Shown: one piece after another, positions 45,594 to 55,006 of the stretch
Layout of the letters: each line of letters begins with the position of its first letter
Position numbering within the stretch: position 1 is the stretch's first letter
Assembly (NCBI RefSeq): GCF_900104445.1
Contig: NZ_FNJI01000010.1
Span: forward strand, 1-64,000
Direction of reading: 5' to 3'
DNA from: Desulforhopalus singaporensis
GTDB lineage: Bacteria; Desulfobacterota; Desulfobulbia; Desulfobulbales; Desulfocapsaceae
Length of the DNA stretch: 64,000 nucleotides
Position numbers and translations under genes: made by a program
The notes under the pieces: model-generated
Databases searched by the model: none
Seen by the model: only the letters and a program-made list of their open reading frames with translations
Told to the model about the DNA's origin: nothing

Positions 45594-46859
45594 TTACAAC
45601 ATTTCTTTGATTGGACGCCTGGCGGTCCTGTCCGGCCTGACATCACTTCTGATTTCCACTTTGATTTTCCTCTTGCCGTCGGTGAGAAAGATGATGGTTC
45701 CCTCAGCAAGCTTTTGATTGACTTTGACGAAGCCGCAGGAAAGACCCTTGGGGACGAAACCTTCCTGGCTGGAGCCGATACTGACGATATCGCCCTCCAC
45801 CCGACCGATCGCCATGTCCGTTGCGCAGGTCAGGATTGTCCCTATTTTATCACCTTCACTGCTGGCAACATAAGATTTTTCCGAAACGACCATCTTGCGG
45901 GGATCGAATCCGGCGAAAGGAAGGGTAAACTCCGATGGCTGGAAATTCTTCAAGAACTCGGAGCCGATAAATTTTTTCGTGAAACCGCCATCCTCCTGTT
46001 TTTCGGCAACGGCAAAAGACCACGGATTTTCCGCAAACGGCCAGTCACCGATATCCTGATGGGACAACGGCAGCACCGCCCCGGCCCGCAAGGAGTCGCG
46101 GGCTGCAAGACCGCAGGGTTCCAGGGAGAACTCTTCTCCGGCTTCAAGCAACATTTTCCACAAGGAGACAAGTTTTGCCGGATCGACGAAGATTTCGAAC
46201 CCGAATTCCCCGGTATACCCTGTCCTTGACAGCAATATCGGGGTTCCATCCTGCAACTTGACACCTCCCTCACCGACCCCTGTCCCAAACCATCCTTTGA
46301 ACGAGAAATAGGGCATTTTTTCCAATACCGCACCGGGAGCCGCAAGCAGCTTTGACACTATCCTGGCCGAGTCTTTTCCCTGAACGTCGATTTTGCCCAC
46401 CTGGTCGGTGAGATCGTCGACTCTCACCTCCAGCCCGGATGCATTGGCCAGCAGATGATCCGCCACCTTGGCGCCCATGCCGGCGTTGACCACGACCATA
46501 TATATGGCGTCGGTGACCTGGTATACGATACAATCATCAAGCACGTGCGCATCAGGGGTCAAAATTATGCCGTAAACACAGCGGCCCTCGACAAGCGGCG
46601 TCTTTTTCGCTCCCAGGCAACACTCCAGATCCTTGGTGACACATCGCTGCAACAGTTCCCGGGCACCAGCACCGTCAACTATCACCACAGCCATGTGACT
46701 TGTATCGAAAATACCCGCGGAATTGATCACCGCCAGATGTTCCCCCTTGGCTCCCTTTGGGTACCACAGAGGCATATCGTAGGCGCCGAAGGCTGCCATA
46801 TTCGCACCATGCTCTTTATGCCACTTGTGCAGCAGGGTCTTTTTTGTCTCCATACTCAT
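45594..46859 (-). CDS. gcvT: Aminomethyltransferase (glycine cleavage T protein)
   Basis: 421 aa, somewhat longer than the usual 365. The N-terminal LHKWHKEHGANMAAFGAYDM, PLWYPKGAKGEHLAVINSAG and IFDTSHMAVVIVDG match the family; folate-binding and C-terminal domain motifs LLSRTGYTGEFGFEIFVD, LRAGAVLPLSHQDI and GFVPKGLSCGFVKVNQK are present. It transfers the C1 unit from GcvH to tetrahydrofolate and releases ammonia. GGAGGAG lies seven bases before the ATG. The extra length falls in the middle and near the end rather than in an added domain. Confidence 0.94.
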   Translation of the reverse strand: MSMETKKTLLHKWHKEHGANMAAFGAYDMPLWYPKGAKGEHLAVINSAGIFDTSHMAVVIVDGAGARELLQRCVTKDLECCLGAKKTPLVEGRCVYGIILTPDAHVLDDCIVYQVTDAIYMVVVNAGMGAKVADHLLANASGLEVRVDDLTDQVGKIDVQGKDSARIVSKLLAAPGAVLEKMPYFSFKGWFGTGVGEGGVKLQDGTPILLSRTGYTGEFGFEIFVDPAKLVSLWKMLLEAGEEFSLEPCGLAARDSLRAGAVLPLSHQDIGDWPFAENPWSFAVAEKQEDGGFTKKFIGSEFLKNFQPSEFTLPFAGFDPRKMVVSEKSYVASSEGDKIGTILTCATDMAIGRVEGDIVSIGSSQEGFVPKGLSCGFVKVNQKLAEGTIIFLTDGKRKIKVEIRSDVRPDRTARRPIKEML

Positions 46860-46911
46860 AACAGTCTCCTCCCCCGACTCATTTAAGCCGTATACCGTTT
46901 CCCTTCAGTAT

Positions 46912-47355
46912 TCAAACGACCAAAGGCACTTTCAGGTTAAAACTCTTGTAAACCACAAAGGTTTCCACCGAGCGCACGTCATCTATCTTCGAGACCTCCT
47001 CGGTATAGAATTCGAGCATGCCGAACTCCTTGTCCAGCAGGACGGTTACAACCAGATCGAACCTGCCGGTCACCACGCATACCGAGGTGACACCTCGCAG
47101 CTTGGTAAATTCCTCACCCTTGCTCACAAGATCCGTACTCTTGAGTTTGATGCCGGCAATAACTATCGATTTATCCGGTATGGCATCGGGATCGACCAGT
47201 CCGGATATCTCAAGCACCCCCTCCTCCCTGAGCTTTTTAACTCTGCCGCGAATTGTCCCTTCGGACAGCTGCAGGTCATCGGCGATCTTTTTAAAAGAGG
47301 TCCTTCCATCTTTTAAGTGATGTATTATCGAAATGTTGGTCTCGTCTATGCGCAC
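46912..47355 (-). CDS. Lrp/AsnC-family transcription regulator
   Basis: 147 aa with the AsnC-type HTH at residues 4-50 (NISIIHHLKDGRTSFKKIAD, DLQLSEGTIRGRVKKLR) and the RAM ligand domain behind it (SVCVVTGRFDLVVTVLLDKE). Lrp-type proteins respond to amino acids, and this one is the first gene of the glycine cleavage group on the minus strand and divergent from lpd. It therefore probably regulates both arms in response to glycine. The shared 165-bp intergenic region has an imperfect GTAA-N5-TTAC dyad near 47390. Confidence 0.88.
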   Translation of the reverse strand: MRIDETNISIIHHLKDGRTSFKKIADDLQLSEGTIRGRVKKLREEGVLEISGLVDPDAIPDKSIVIAGIKLKSTDLVSKGEEFTKLRGVTSVCVVTGRFDLVVTVLLDKEFGMLEFYTEEVSKIDDVRSVETFVVYKSFNLKVPLVV

Positions 47356-47520
47356 AACCCTCTCCTTTGATGTTGATTTCGTAATTATTTTACGATATAT
47401 TACTCACACTGTCAACATAGAATGGTAAATTTTAATGATATCGTATTTATCAGCTTTTTTTTACCGGCAACATTTCGGTCACTTATTATTACCATATCAA
47501 ATTTAGCATGAGGTATTGAA
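47356..47520. promoter_or_regulatory. Divergent control region between Lrp-type regulator and lpd
   Basis: This 165-bp AT-rich stretch separates two divergent units of the glycine system. It holds several dyads such as GTAATTATTTTAC (47390-47402) and nearby TATCGTA motifs, as expected for Lrp-type sites. A glycine riboswitch was looked for here and upstream of the symporter gene and was not seen. Confidence 0.4.
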
Positions 47521-48951
47521 ATGAAAATTGCAATTATCGGCGCAGGTCCAGGAGGATATGTGGCGGCAATAAGGGCGGCGCAGAAAGGAGCCGAGGTAGT
47601 TCTTGTCGATAAATACAAGGTGGGAGGCACATGTCTTAATTACGGTTGCATTCCCTCAAAAATACTTAAGAAAACCGCAGAAATGCTCGATTCTTTCAGC
47701 CACTGCAGCGAATTCGGCATCGACCATGGCGCAGGCGCCAAATGCAACATGGCCCAGCTCATGAAGCGAAAGGAACAGGTTATCGATACCCAGGCCAAAG
47801 GAATTCATGCCCTGCTGCAGAAAGCGAAAGTGACGTACGTCTGCGGCACGGCGTATTTTCCTAAAAAGAACAGGCTCGAAGTGCGCTCCGATGACGGTTC
47901 CCTGAGCCTTTACGACTGGGATAAGCTCATTCTCGCAACCGGGAGCAGTCCCTCATCCATTCCATCTTTTCCATTTGACAAGACAGCTGTTCTCTCCAGT
48001 GACAACCTTCTCGACCTGACAACGATTCCCCAATCGATTACCATTGTCGGCGCAGGCGTAATCGGGTGCGAGTTCGCCTTTATCTGGAACAGCCTCGGGG
48101 CGGACGTGACGGTAATAGAAGCCCTCGACAGGGCGCTTCCCCTTCCGGCGGTAGACAGGGAGTGTTCAAAGATTATTGCCAGGGAGATGAAGAAGAGAAA
48201 AATCAACCTGCTGGTAAACAAGACGGTGGACTCCTGCACCAGAAGCGACAGCGGTTTGCTGCAGATCAACACCAAACTCTCGCCATTTTGCACCAAGCCA
48301 AGCAAAAAAGACGCCGAGGAAGTGATTATCGAGTCGCAAAAACTTGCAATATGCATCGGCAGAAAACCCAACAGCGATACTCTTGGCCTTGACAACATCG
48401 GTGTGACAACAGACGCACGAGGCTGGGTTGTGGTCGACGAAAAGATGCAGACCAGTGCAGAGAACGTCTACGCGATAGGTGACCTGCTCGGCCCGGCAAA
48501 AGTTATGCTCGCCCACGTTGCCTCAACCGAGGCCGAGGTTGCCGTATCCAACTGTTTCAACGACCATCGGGAAATGGTATATGACCTTGTTCCGGGGGCT
48601 ATCTTCACTTCGCCGGAAATAGGCACCGTCGGGCTGTCGGAAGAGGAAGCGCAGAAAAAACACCGGAACGTGCGCGCCGACAGCGTGCTTTTCCGAACCT
48701 CCGGCAAAGCACAGGTTCTCGGAGAGCTTGCGGGTATGGCAAAAATAGTATCAGACGGCGATAGCGGGAAGATTTTAGGTGTCCATATCGCCGGACCGCA
48801 CGCAACCGATCTCTTAGGAGAAGCGTCTCTTGCGATGCAGCTGGGCGCAAAAGTTGAAGACCTGGCGCACACCATCCACGCGCACCCCACCCTTGCCGAG
48901 ATTCTCATGGAGACATCCCTGAAAGCGATCAATCTTCCCTTGCATAGTTAA
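47521..48951 (+). CDS. lpdA: Dihydrolipoyl dehydrogenase (L protein)
   Basis: 476 aa. The FAD-binding GAGPGGYVAAIRAAQKG opens the protein, and the redox-active disulfide is in GGTCLNYGCIPSK (C-x4-C). The NAD domain is IVGAGVIGCEFAFIW, and the C-terminal active-site His-Glu pair is in HTIHAHPTLAEIL. It reoxidises dihydrolipoyl-GcvH with NAD+. GAGG before the ATG is present. Placement divergent from the other gcv genes makes this the dedicated L protein of the glycine system; use by 2-oxo-acid complexes is also possible. Confidence 0.95.
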   Translation: MKIAIIGAGPGGYVAAIRAAQKGAEVVLVDKYKVGGTCLNYGCIPSKILKKTAEMLDSFSHCSEFGIDHGAGAKCNMAQLMKRKEQVIDTQAKGIHALLQKAKVTYVCGTAYFPKKNRLEVRSDDGSLSLYDWDKLILATGSSPSSIPSFPFDKTAVLSSDNLLDLTTIPQSITIVGAGVIGCEFAFIWNSLGADVTVIEALDRALPLPAVDRECSKIIAREMKKRKINLLVNKTVDSCTRSDSGLLQINTKLSPFCTKPSKKDAEEVIIESQKLAICIGRKPNSDTLGLDNIGVTTDARGWVVVDEKMQTSAENVYAIGDLLGPAKVMLAHVASTEAEVAVSNCFNDHREMVYDLVPGAIFTSPEIGTVGLSEEEAQKKHRNVRADSVLFRTSGKAQVLGELAGMAKIVSDGDSGKILGVHIAGPHATDLLGEASLAMQLGAKVEDLAHTIHAHPTLAEILMETSLKAINLPLHS

Positions 48952-49127
48952 TAATTTCAATTTAAAACTAAGGTGTTACATTTAACAAAAATCGATACCC
49001 CAACAGATAATTGACTCGACAATGAGAAAACAGAAAGATGATTGTATTTTATTTTTCTACGGTTATTTCATTGGTCATGAATCGGTTATGATCAGTTGCG
49101 ATAATCACCATAACAACAGGAGGTTAT

Positions 49128-50462
49128 ATGGAAGCTCTTGATGCGTTAATTGGTAAAATCGGTGCTTTTGCCTGGGGGCCGCCCATGCTCATTTTGCTTG
49201 TCGGAACCGGCTTCTGGCTTACGTTTAATCTGCGGGGCCTGCAGTTCACCAAACTTGGCCACGCTCTCTATCTGGCTCTTATCAAACGTAAGGAGGAAAC
49301 CGACCAACCCGGTGACATTACGCATTTCCAAGCGCTGATGACCGCACTGTCAGCAACGGTCGGTACCGGTAATATCGCCGGGGTCGCAACCGCAATTGCC
49401 ATTGGAGGCCCCGGCGCACTTTTCTGGATGTGGATTACCGGTCTGGTGGGCATGGCCACCAAATACGCCGAGGCTGTTCTCGCTGTTAAGTATCGTGAAG
49501 TAGATGAAAACGGGGAGATGAGCGGTGGTCCGATGTATTACATCTCCAAAGGTCTGAACTTGCCGTGGCTTGGAGCCATTTTCGCCATCTTTGCCGCGAT
49601 TGCCGCGTTCGGTATAGGCAACATGGTTCAGTCCAACTCCGTGGCAGACGCAGTGGAAGCCACTTTCAAGATTCCGCACTGGGTTACCGGAGTCGTACTG
49701 ATGGCTTGTACCGCAGCCGTTGTTCTGGGCGGAATCAAGAGCATCGGCCGGGTTACCAGTATACTGGTACCGATAATGATCGTGTTCTATATGGCTGCGG
49801 CCATGATCATTATTATTATAGACATTGCTGAGGTTCCCTCCGCCATCGCGCTTATTGTCAAGCAGGCTTTCAGTCCCACCGCAGCGGTGGGCGGGTTTGC
49901 AGGATCGACAATAATGCTGGCCATCCGCATGGGGGTTGCCCGAGGGGTCTTCTCAAATGAATCAGGCCTTGGTAGCGCGCCTATCGCTGCCGCTGCCGCC
50001 CAAACCAAAACCCCGGTAAGCCAGGCACTGGTCTCCATGACTCAGACCTTCATCGATACCCTGGTGGTATGTACCATGACCGGTCTGGTTCTCATCCTCA
50101 CCGGCGTCTGGTCAAGCGGCAAGACCGGAGCCGAACTGACAACTATAGCTTTCCAGGCCGGAATACCCGGGGGAGCACTCATCGTCACCATAGGAATAAT
50201 CCTCTTTGCCTATTCGACGATGCTCGGCTGGTGTTACTACGGGGAAAAATCCATCGAATACCTGTTCGGCATAAAAGCCATCGTCCCCTATCGTCTTGTC
50301 TTTGTCCTTTTGATCGGAGTCGGGGCGGTGGCAAAACTCAGTCTGGTCTGGAACATTTCCGATACGCTCAACGGCCTTATGGCAATTCCAAACCTTATAG
50401 GTCTGATCCTGCTGACCCCGGTCATCGTTTCTGAAACAAAAAAATACTTCGACGAGAACTAA
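49128..50462 (+). CDS. Sodium:alanine/glycine symporter (AGCS family)
   Basis: 444 aa with about 11 membrane helices; AGGAGG precedes ATG. Signatures: [20 protein letters not shown] near the start, [20 protein letters not shown], the family motif [20 protein letters not shown], and [20 protein letters not shown] in the later half. AGCS carriers import alanine or glycine with Na+. Because it is next to lpd and the gcv genes, glycine uptake for fermentation, C1 supply or oxidation is likely. Confidence 0.92.
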   Translation: MEALDALIGKIGAFAWGPPMLILLVGTGFWLTFNLRGLQFTKLGHALYLALIKRKEETDQPGDITHFQALMTALSATVGTGNIAGVATAIAIGGPGALFWMWITGLVGMATKYAEAVLAVKYREVDENGEMSGGPMYYISKGLNLPWLGAIFAIFAAIAAFGIGNMVQSNSVADAVEATFKIPHWVTGVVLMACTAAVVLGGIKSIGRVTSILVPIMIVFYMAAAMIIIIIDIAEVPSAIALIVKQAFSPTAAVGGFAGSTIMLAIRMGVARGVFSNESGLGSAPIAAAAAQTKTPVSQALVSMTQTFIDTLVVCTMTGLVLILTGVWSSGKTGAELTTIAFQAGIPGGALIVTIGIILFAYSTMLGWCYYGEKSIEYLFGIKAIVPYRLVFVLLIGVGAVAKLSLVWNISDTLNGLMAIPNLIGLILLTPVIVSETKKYFDEN

Positions 50463-50476
50463 CCACAATATCGACG

Positions 50477-50506
50477 GCGCGCAGATTCCCTTTTTTCTGC
50501 GCGCCA
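50477..50506 (+). terminator. GC-rich hairpin after the symporter gene
   Basis: GGCGCGCAG (50477-50485) pairs perfectly with CTGCGCGCC (50498-50506); the 12-base loop contains TTTTTT. It has no T-run after the stem, so it is at most a weak intrinsic terminator or a processing/stability element for the symporter mRNA. Confidence 0.5.
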
Positions 50507-50799
50507 GCCGTTACCCTTCACCCAGGCCACTGTTTCAGTTATTAAAAAAACAGCATGGTGTCACTCACCCGCTTGTCTCTTTAGTCTTCTGGTTCCTGGC
50601 AAAAACCTGAAAACTTGAATGACTTTCTGTCGTCAATTTTTCTTGCAGTACTTTATTTACAAGAGATTTAGGTTAACATCCCACGACAATTGTGGTATCT
50701 CCTTGCTGTATTTAAAAGAAGAGGAAGTGTTGTTTGTGTAGAGAAATCGAATTGAAATGCCACCTGAGATTTCGGTGGATTGAATCATGGATGTAAGAA

Positions 50800-50964
50800 A
50801 TGGATAAAGATACGCTTTTACTGCTCCTGCTGCTTTCAGCGGCACTATTCTGGTCGATCAAGCTGCGTTTTGATGACAATAAAAAGATGATGCTTGAACA
50901 GAAACGGCAGGAATTAAACAGGAGAAAACAGCAGGAGAAAATAAAAAAACTGTTCAACAGATAA
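50800..50964 (+). CDS. Short one-helix membrane protein (54 aa)
   Basis: ATG 50800-50802, stop 50962-50964. The product has a short start (MDKDT), a leucine-rich helix (LLLLLLLSAALFWSIKL) and a strongly charged, Lys/Arg/Gln/Glu-rich cytoplasmic tail likely to form a coiled coil (KKMMLEQKRQELNRRKQQEK). The ribosome site is weak (GGATG). Size and organisation resemble small regulatory or scaffold membrane peptides, but no family is recognised and coding is not certain. Confidence 0.5.
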   Translation: MDKDTLLLLLLLSAALFWSIKLRFDDNKKMMLEQKRQELNRRKQQEKIKKLFNR

Positions 50965-51046
50965 CAAACGAACTGAACCCGTGTGTCTTTTTTCGCCAGG
51001 CACCATTTACCGTGACTGGCGAAAAAATCAACTCGCCGGATACAGG

Positions 51047-51553
51047 TTACTGAACAACAGGCTCGCCGAAGGGATTCAGCCGGTTTGCCGCTGCGACATC
51101 CACGGTGACATAAAAATTTGCCTGCGTCTTGCCGAGGGCGGCAACGCTTTCGGAGAGAATAACCATACAGGTCTTGTTCGGTTTGGTGAAAGCGAGCATC
51201 ACATTGTTGTATGAAGCTTCTCCCACAAGCTTCCACTTGTTCTGTCTCATCGAAGAGATCACGTAGTCTTTGAGTGAAGTTATCTCCACTCTTCCCCTGT
51301 AGACATGAATCCCCTCTTCGAAAGAGTCGGTACGCAAAGCCATGCTCTCTTTCGCCACAAGCTGCATTTCGATCGGTAGCTCAATATCTCCATAACTCAT
51401 GACTATATTGCTTACAGGGCCAAGGTCATTACTGACGGGAACCGTGCTCATTGTATTGGACTGCTGCAACCCCATACAACCGCCGGTCACACCAACCAGC
51501 AAAAGAACAGCACTGTAACAACAAATTTTTTTCATACCGGATAACATACTCAT
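51047..51553 (-). CDS. Lipoprotein of unknown function
   Basis: 168 aa. The N-terminal signal has a lipobox VTGGC near residue 26, predicting a lipid-anchored envelope protein. The mature part (SYGDIELPIEMQLVAKESMA through VYRGRVEITSLKDYVISSMR, and YNNVMLAFTKPNKTCMVI) looks like a compact alpha/beta domain of a lipoprotein family seen in deltaproteobacteria that I cannot name. AAGGA lies nine bases before the ATG. The gene is convergent with the short membrane protein gene. Confidence 0.75.
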   Translation of the reverse strand: MSMLSGMKKICCYSAVLLLVGVTGGCMGLQQSNTMSTVPVSNDLGPVSNIVMSYGDIELPIEMQLVAKESMALRTDSFEEGIHVYRGRVEITSLKDYVISSMRQNKWKLVGEASYNNVMLAFTKPNKTCMVILSESVAALGKTQANFYVTVDVAAANRLNPFGEPVVQ

Positions 51554-51779
51554 GATTGCTTTTCCTTTTCTGTTTTTTTATTTTCAACGGGATATCCAGA
51601 TCCGTTGATTCTCAAGGCTTTATCACTTGTGCCTATTATTGAAGAAAAAAGCCAACAAAGCAAGTATAAAGAATTACAATTTGTTATAGTATGGCCAACA
51701 CCTGTTGTCGTACCAGGAATTTGCCAGGACCAGCTAAATAATTCATAAACATCAACAGCTGCACATTTTACGCGCAAAG

Positions 51780-52004
51780 ATGACCGCAATGCACCAGATA
51801 ACAATAAAAAAAACCCCCATCAAGCTCGGACAGTTTTTAAAAATGGCTGATCTGGTTCAGGATGGATTCGAGGCAAAAATCAGGATCCAGGAAGGGGAGG
51901 TAACTGTAAACGGTGAAACAGAAACCAGAAGAGGCAGGCAGCTTGAGGCCGGCGATATCGTCGCTTACGGTGGCCAGGAGTTCTTGATCTGCGAAGAGCC
52001 ATAA
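51780..52004 (+). CDS. RNA-binding S4-domain protein (YbcJ/YaaA type)
   Basis: 74 aa. The protein is a single S4 domain: IKLGQFLKMADLVQDGFEAK, IRIQEGEVTVNGETETRRGR and LEAGDIVAYGG. Such short S4 proteins bind structured RNA or ribosomes. Either of two Met codons (residues 1 or 4) could be the start; no ideal ribosome site is present. Confidence 0.85.
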   Translation: MTAMHQITIKKTPIKLGQFLKMADLVQDGFEAKIRIQEGEVTVNGETETRRGRQLEAGDIVAYGGQEFLICEEP

Positions 52005-52172
52005 CACATTTTCGTTGCTCTTTTTTCTTTCCCTACGATCTGCTGGCCGATATTCTCACCAGCACGTCCAGATATCGTGGTAACAGTCAATGCCGGGTCT
52101 CAGGTCACACCCGGTTATGGAGGCCATGCAAGAAAACTTTTGCCATGCTCTTCCCATGACCTCCACCTTCGG

Positions 52173-52197
52173 CAAAAAACGCTGTCACAACAGCGTT
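52173..52197 (-). terminator. Intrinsic terminator of pepA
   Basis: On the minus strand AACGCTGT and ACAGCGTT form an 8-bp stem with a four-base loop (52178-52197), followed by T residues down to about 52173. It begins about 20 bases after the pepA stop. Confidence 0.75.
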
Positions 52198-52218
52198 GCC
52201 GACTGCAACGAAGCAGAT

Positions 52219-53745
52219 TCACAGCAACTGTTCGTTGTTCCACCTCCGGATAAACTCGATCAGGGTCCGACATCCGGTACCGGAAGGCCCTTTCGGGATA
52301 TAGCTTTTTTCGGTAAAATCCCACGCGGTACCGGCAATATCGAGATGAGCCCATGGTGTTTTTCCGACGAAATTGTGAAGATATTCTGCTGCGGTAATGG
52401 ATCCCCCCGGACGCCCTCCAGTATTTTTGATGTCCGCGACCGTTGATTTAAGCTGCTTGACATACTGTTCGCCCAGGGGCAGCTGCCATAACGGTTCGCC
52501 GGCGACATCACCCGCCTCTTTCAGGAGTTCTGCCAGCTTTTTATTGTTGCTCATCAACCCGGTATAATGGTGTCCGAGAGCTATGATCACCGCGCCGGTC
52601 AGAGTAGCCAGATCAATAACACACGTAGGTTTATATTGCTCTATGCCGTAAGCCAGCGCATCTGCCAGGATGAGACGCCCCTCGGCATCGGTGTTCTCAA
52701 TTTCCGATGTGGTACCACCGTAGTGGGTTATGATATCACCGGGCTTGACCGCGCCGCCGCCGTTCATATTATCGGTTGACGGCACAAGACAGACCACCCG
52801 TACATCGGGGAGTTCCTCGGCAACAGCCTGCATCGTCGCGATTACCGCCGCTCCTCCGCACATATCGTATTTCATGTCCATCATACCCTGAGCCGGTTTC
52901 AGGCTTATTCCGCCGGAATCGAAGGTGAGCCCTTTGCCCACCAGCATTATGGTCTTTTCGGCTTTTGTGGGATGATAATCCAGACATACAAGTTTAGGCG
53001 GCTCGTGGGACCCCTGGTTCACCGCCAGGATACCGCCCATTCCAAGCTCCTGCATATCCTCCTTCTCCAGAACAGTGCACTTTATGTTGCATTTTTGCGC
53101 AAGTTCCTCGCCAAATTTCGCAAATTTCGCCGGAGTCCAGCCATTTCCCGGTTCGTTAGCCATATCCCTGGCGGTGCAGCATGCTTCACCGGCAACCCCG
53201 GCCCTGGCGATCGCCTTTCTCGTGGCGCTGTCGTTTTCCGCATTGAAAACCGTTATTTTTTTCAGCCCCTGGTATCTGTCTTCGTCAACCTTCTTGTAAA
53301 CAAGAAACCGGTAAAGTCCGAGGTGGACGCCTTCAACCAGAGAGCACGCAAAGGCGGCTTCATCAATTTCACAATATTTCGGCAGTGCTATCCCGAGTTC
53401 CTTAACCTTGAGGGAATTGCACATTTCGGCAACAACTCCGCCGGCGACCCTCAGAATTTCATTTTTTTCCGCTTCGCTGGTCTCTTTGTGCAACTTTCCC
53501 AGGCCTATGACCGCGATTCTGGCGGCCTTTATTCTGCCTGAACCAGGAAAAGGTGAATAGAGTAAAAGCTTTTGTTCTTCCTTTCCGACAAATTCATTTT
53601 TCATCACCGCCCCGGGAATAAGAATTCTGCTGTCATCATCGCACACCAGATTTCCTTCCGCATCCTGTCCACCGAACAGGACCAGCAGATCGCCATCGAA
53701 CTGTTCAGACTTTTTTTTGGAAACAACAATACTTAAAGATGTCAT
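52219..53745 (-). CDS. pepA: Cytosol (leucyl) aminopeptidase
   Basis: 508 aa from ATG 53743-53745, with AGGA five bases upstream; a longer frame has four more residues. The M17 signatures are complete: GKGLTFDSGGISLKPAQGMM, DMKYDMCGGAAVIATMQA and the NTDAEGRLILADALAY motif with metal ligands Asp and Glu. The enzyme trims N-terminal residues from peptides with two metal ions in a hexamer. It stands alone and appears constitutive. Confidence 0.96.
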   Translation of the reverse strand: MTSLSIVVSKKKSEQFDGDLLVLFGGQDAEGNLVCDDDSRILIPGAVMKNEFVGKEEQKLLLYSPFPGSGRIKAARIAVIGLGKLHKETSEAEKNEILRVAGGVVAEMCNSLKVKELGIALPKYCEIDEAAFACSLVEGVHLGLYRFLVYKKVDEDRYQGLKKITVFNAENDSATRKAIARAGVAGEACCTARDMANEPGNGWTPAKFAKFGEELAQKCNIKCTVLEKEDMQELGMGGILAVNQGSHEPPKLVCLDYHPTKAEKTIMLVGKGLTFDSGGISLKPAQGMMDMKYDMCGGAAVIATMQAVAEELPDVRVVCLVPSTDNMNGGGAVKPGDIITHYGGTTSEIENTDAEGRLILADALAYGIEQYKPTCVIDLATLTGAVIIALGHHYTGLMSNNKKLAELLKEAGDVAGEPLWQLPLGEQYVKQLKSTVADIKNTGGRPGGSITAAEYLHNFVGKTPWAHLDIAGTAWDFTEKSYIPKGPSGTGCRTLIEFIRRWNNEQLL

Positions 53746-53902
53746 TTGAGTCCTCATAGATATTGATGTGATTCATTAACCGGTTTATTATCATCTTATG
53801 CCGAATTTAGCTATGTAGTTAAAATGGCCGCATTGAACAACAGGCAAAAAACATGTTTTTGCCTTTATTTTTCAGATAACATCTGCATGGAGTTGCCCAA
53901 TC

Positions 53903-54976
53903 GTGCTGCAAACTTTATTCATTTCCGTAACCCTGGCAATAACTGTCTCAGCGCTTTGTTCAGTTTGTGAAGCCGTACTCTACTCGATCACCGCCTCTCA
54001 GGTGGAAATGTTAAAGAAAGAGGGAGGCCGAAGTGGGGAACTGCTCCAGGCAATGCGGGCCGACATTGAAGAACCGATCACCGCCATACTCACCCTGAAC
54101 ACCATCGCCAATACCATCGGAGCAGCTGTTGCCGGAGCTGCCGCAGCAACTATCTTCGGGGACGAGAACCTGCTCTTTTTCTCCCTCTGCTTCACCCTTG
54201 CAATACTCATTTTCTCTGAAATCCTGCCTAAAACCGTGGGCGTAACGTTTGCTTTCAAACTGGCCCCGGCAATCAGTTACCCCCTCAGGACCATGATCAT
54301 CGTCCTCAAACCCATCGTCTGGCTGTGCCGCGTAATTACCCGGATTCTACCCCAGCGGCAGGAGGAGACGATCTCCGCAGAAGAAGTCCGGACACTGGCT
54401 ACCATGTCCCGGCAATCCGGCGATCTGGCGGTAGAAGAAGAACAGGTGATAAGCAATATCATTGAGCTCAAATCGAAAATCGTCCGGCAGGTAATGACTC
54501 CGAGAACCGTCACATTTTCAATGAATGAACATTATACCGTCGAAAAAGCAATGGAGATGCTTACCCAGCTCAGCAGTCACAGCCGGATTCCCATCTACAA
54601 CCGGGAACCAAACAGCGTAACAGGTATAATCCTGCGCAAGGACATTCTCCAGGCAGCGGCCGAGGACAAGCACAAACACACTCTCTCACGGTTTAAACGT
54701 CCCGCTCATTTCGTGCCGGAAACCGCACCACTCAACCAGATATTGATCGATTTTTTTGAACGGCGGCAACATCTTTTCATCGTCGTCGATGAATATGGAA
54801 CGATGACCGGAATAATTTCCATGGAAGATGTGATTGAAGAAATTGTCGGCCGGGAAATAATCGATGAATCGGACGAGCAGAAGGACATGCGCGAACTGGC
54901 CCGATCGAAAACCAGGAACACCCGGCTGAGCATGCAACAAAAATATGGCAAAAGTTCCGGTGAAGCAAAGCGGTAA
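53903..54976 (+). CDS. CNNM/CorC-family membrane protein with CBS domains
   Basis: 357 aa, starting at GTG 53903 with GGAG ten bases upstream. The DUF21 membrane domain has about four helices (residues 1-140; TLNTIANTIGAAVAGAAAAT and SEILPKTVGVTF). Two CBS motifs follow: VMTPRTVTFSMNEHYTVEKA with HSRIPIYNREPNSVTGIILR, and FIVVDEYGTMTGIISMEDVI with EEIVGREIIDE. Members are linked to Mg2+ or Co2+ efflux. It lacks the C-terminal CorC_HlyC transport-associated domain of longer members. Confidence 0.9.
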   Translation: MLQTLFISVTLAITVSALCSVCEAVLYSITASQVEMLKKEGGRSGELLQAMRADIEEPITAILTLNTIANTIGAAVAGAAAATIFGDENLLFFSLCFTLAILIFSEILPKTVGVTFAFKLAPAISYPLRTMIIVLKPIVWLCRVITRILPQRQEETISAEEVRTLATMSRQSGDLAVEEEQVISNIIELKSKIVRQVMTPRTVTFSMNEHYTVEKAMEMLTQLSSHSRIPIYNREPNSVTGIILRKDILQAAAEDKHKHTLSRFKRPAHFVPETAPLNQILIDFFERRQHLFIVVDEYGTMTGIISMEDVIEEIVGREIIDESDEQKDMRELARSKTRNTRLSMQQKYGKSSGEAKR

Positions 54977-55006
54977 ACACTGGCCGCGACCTGGTCATCC
55001 TGGATG

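Noticed and set aside
47356-49127. Glycine riboswitch near lpd and the symporter gene
   Set aside because: I looked for the conserved tandem aptamer pattern before both genes and did not see it.
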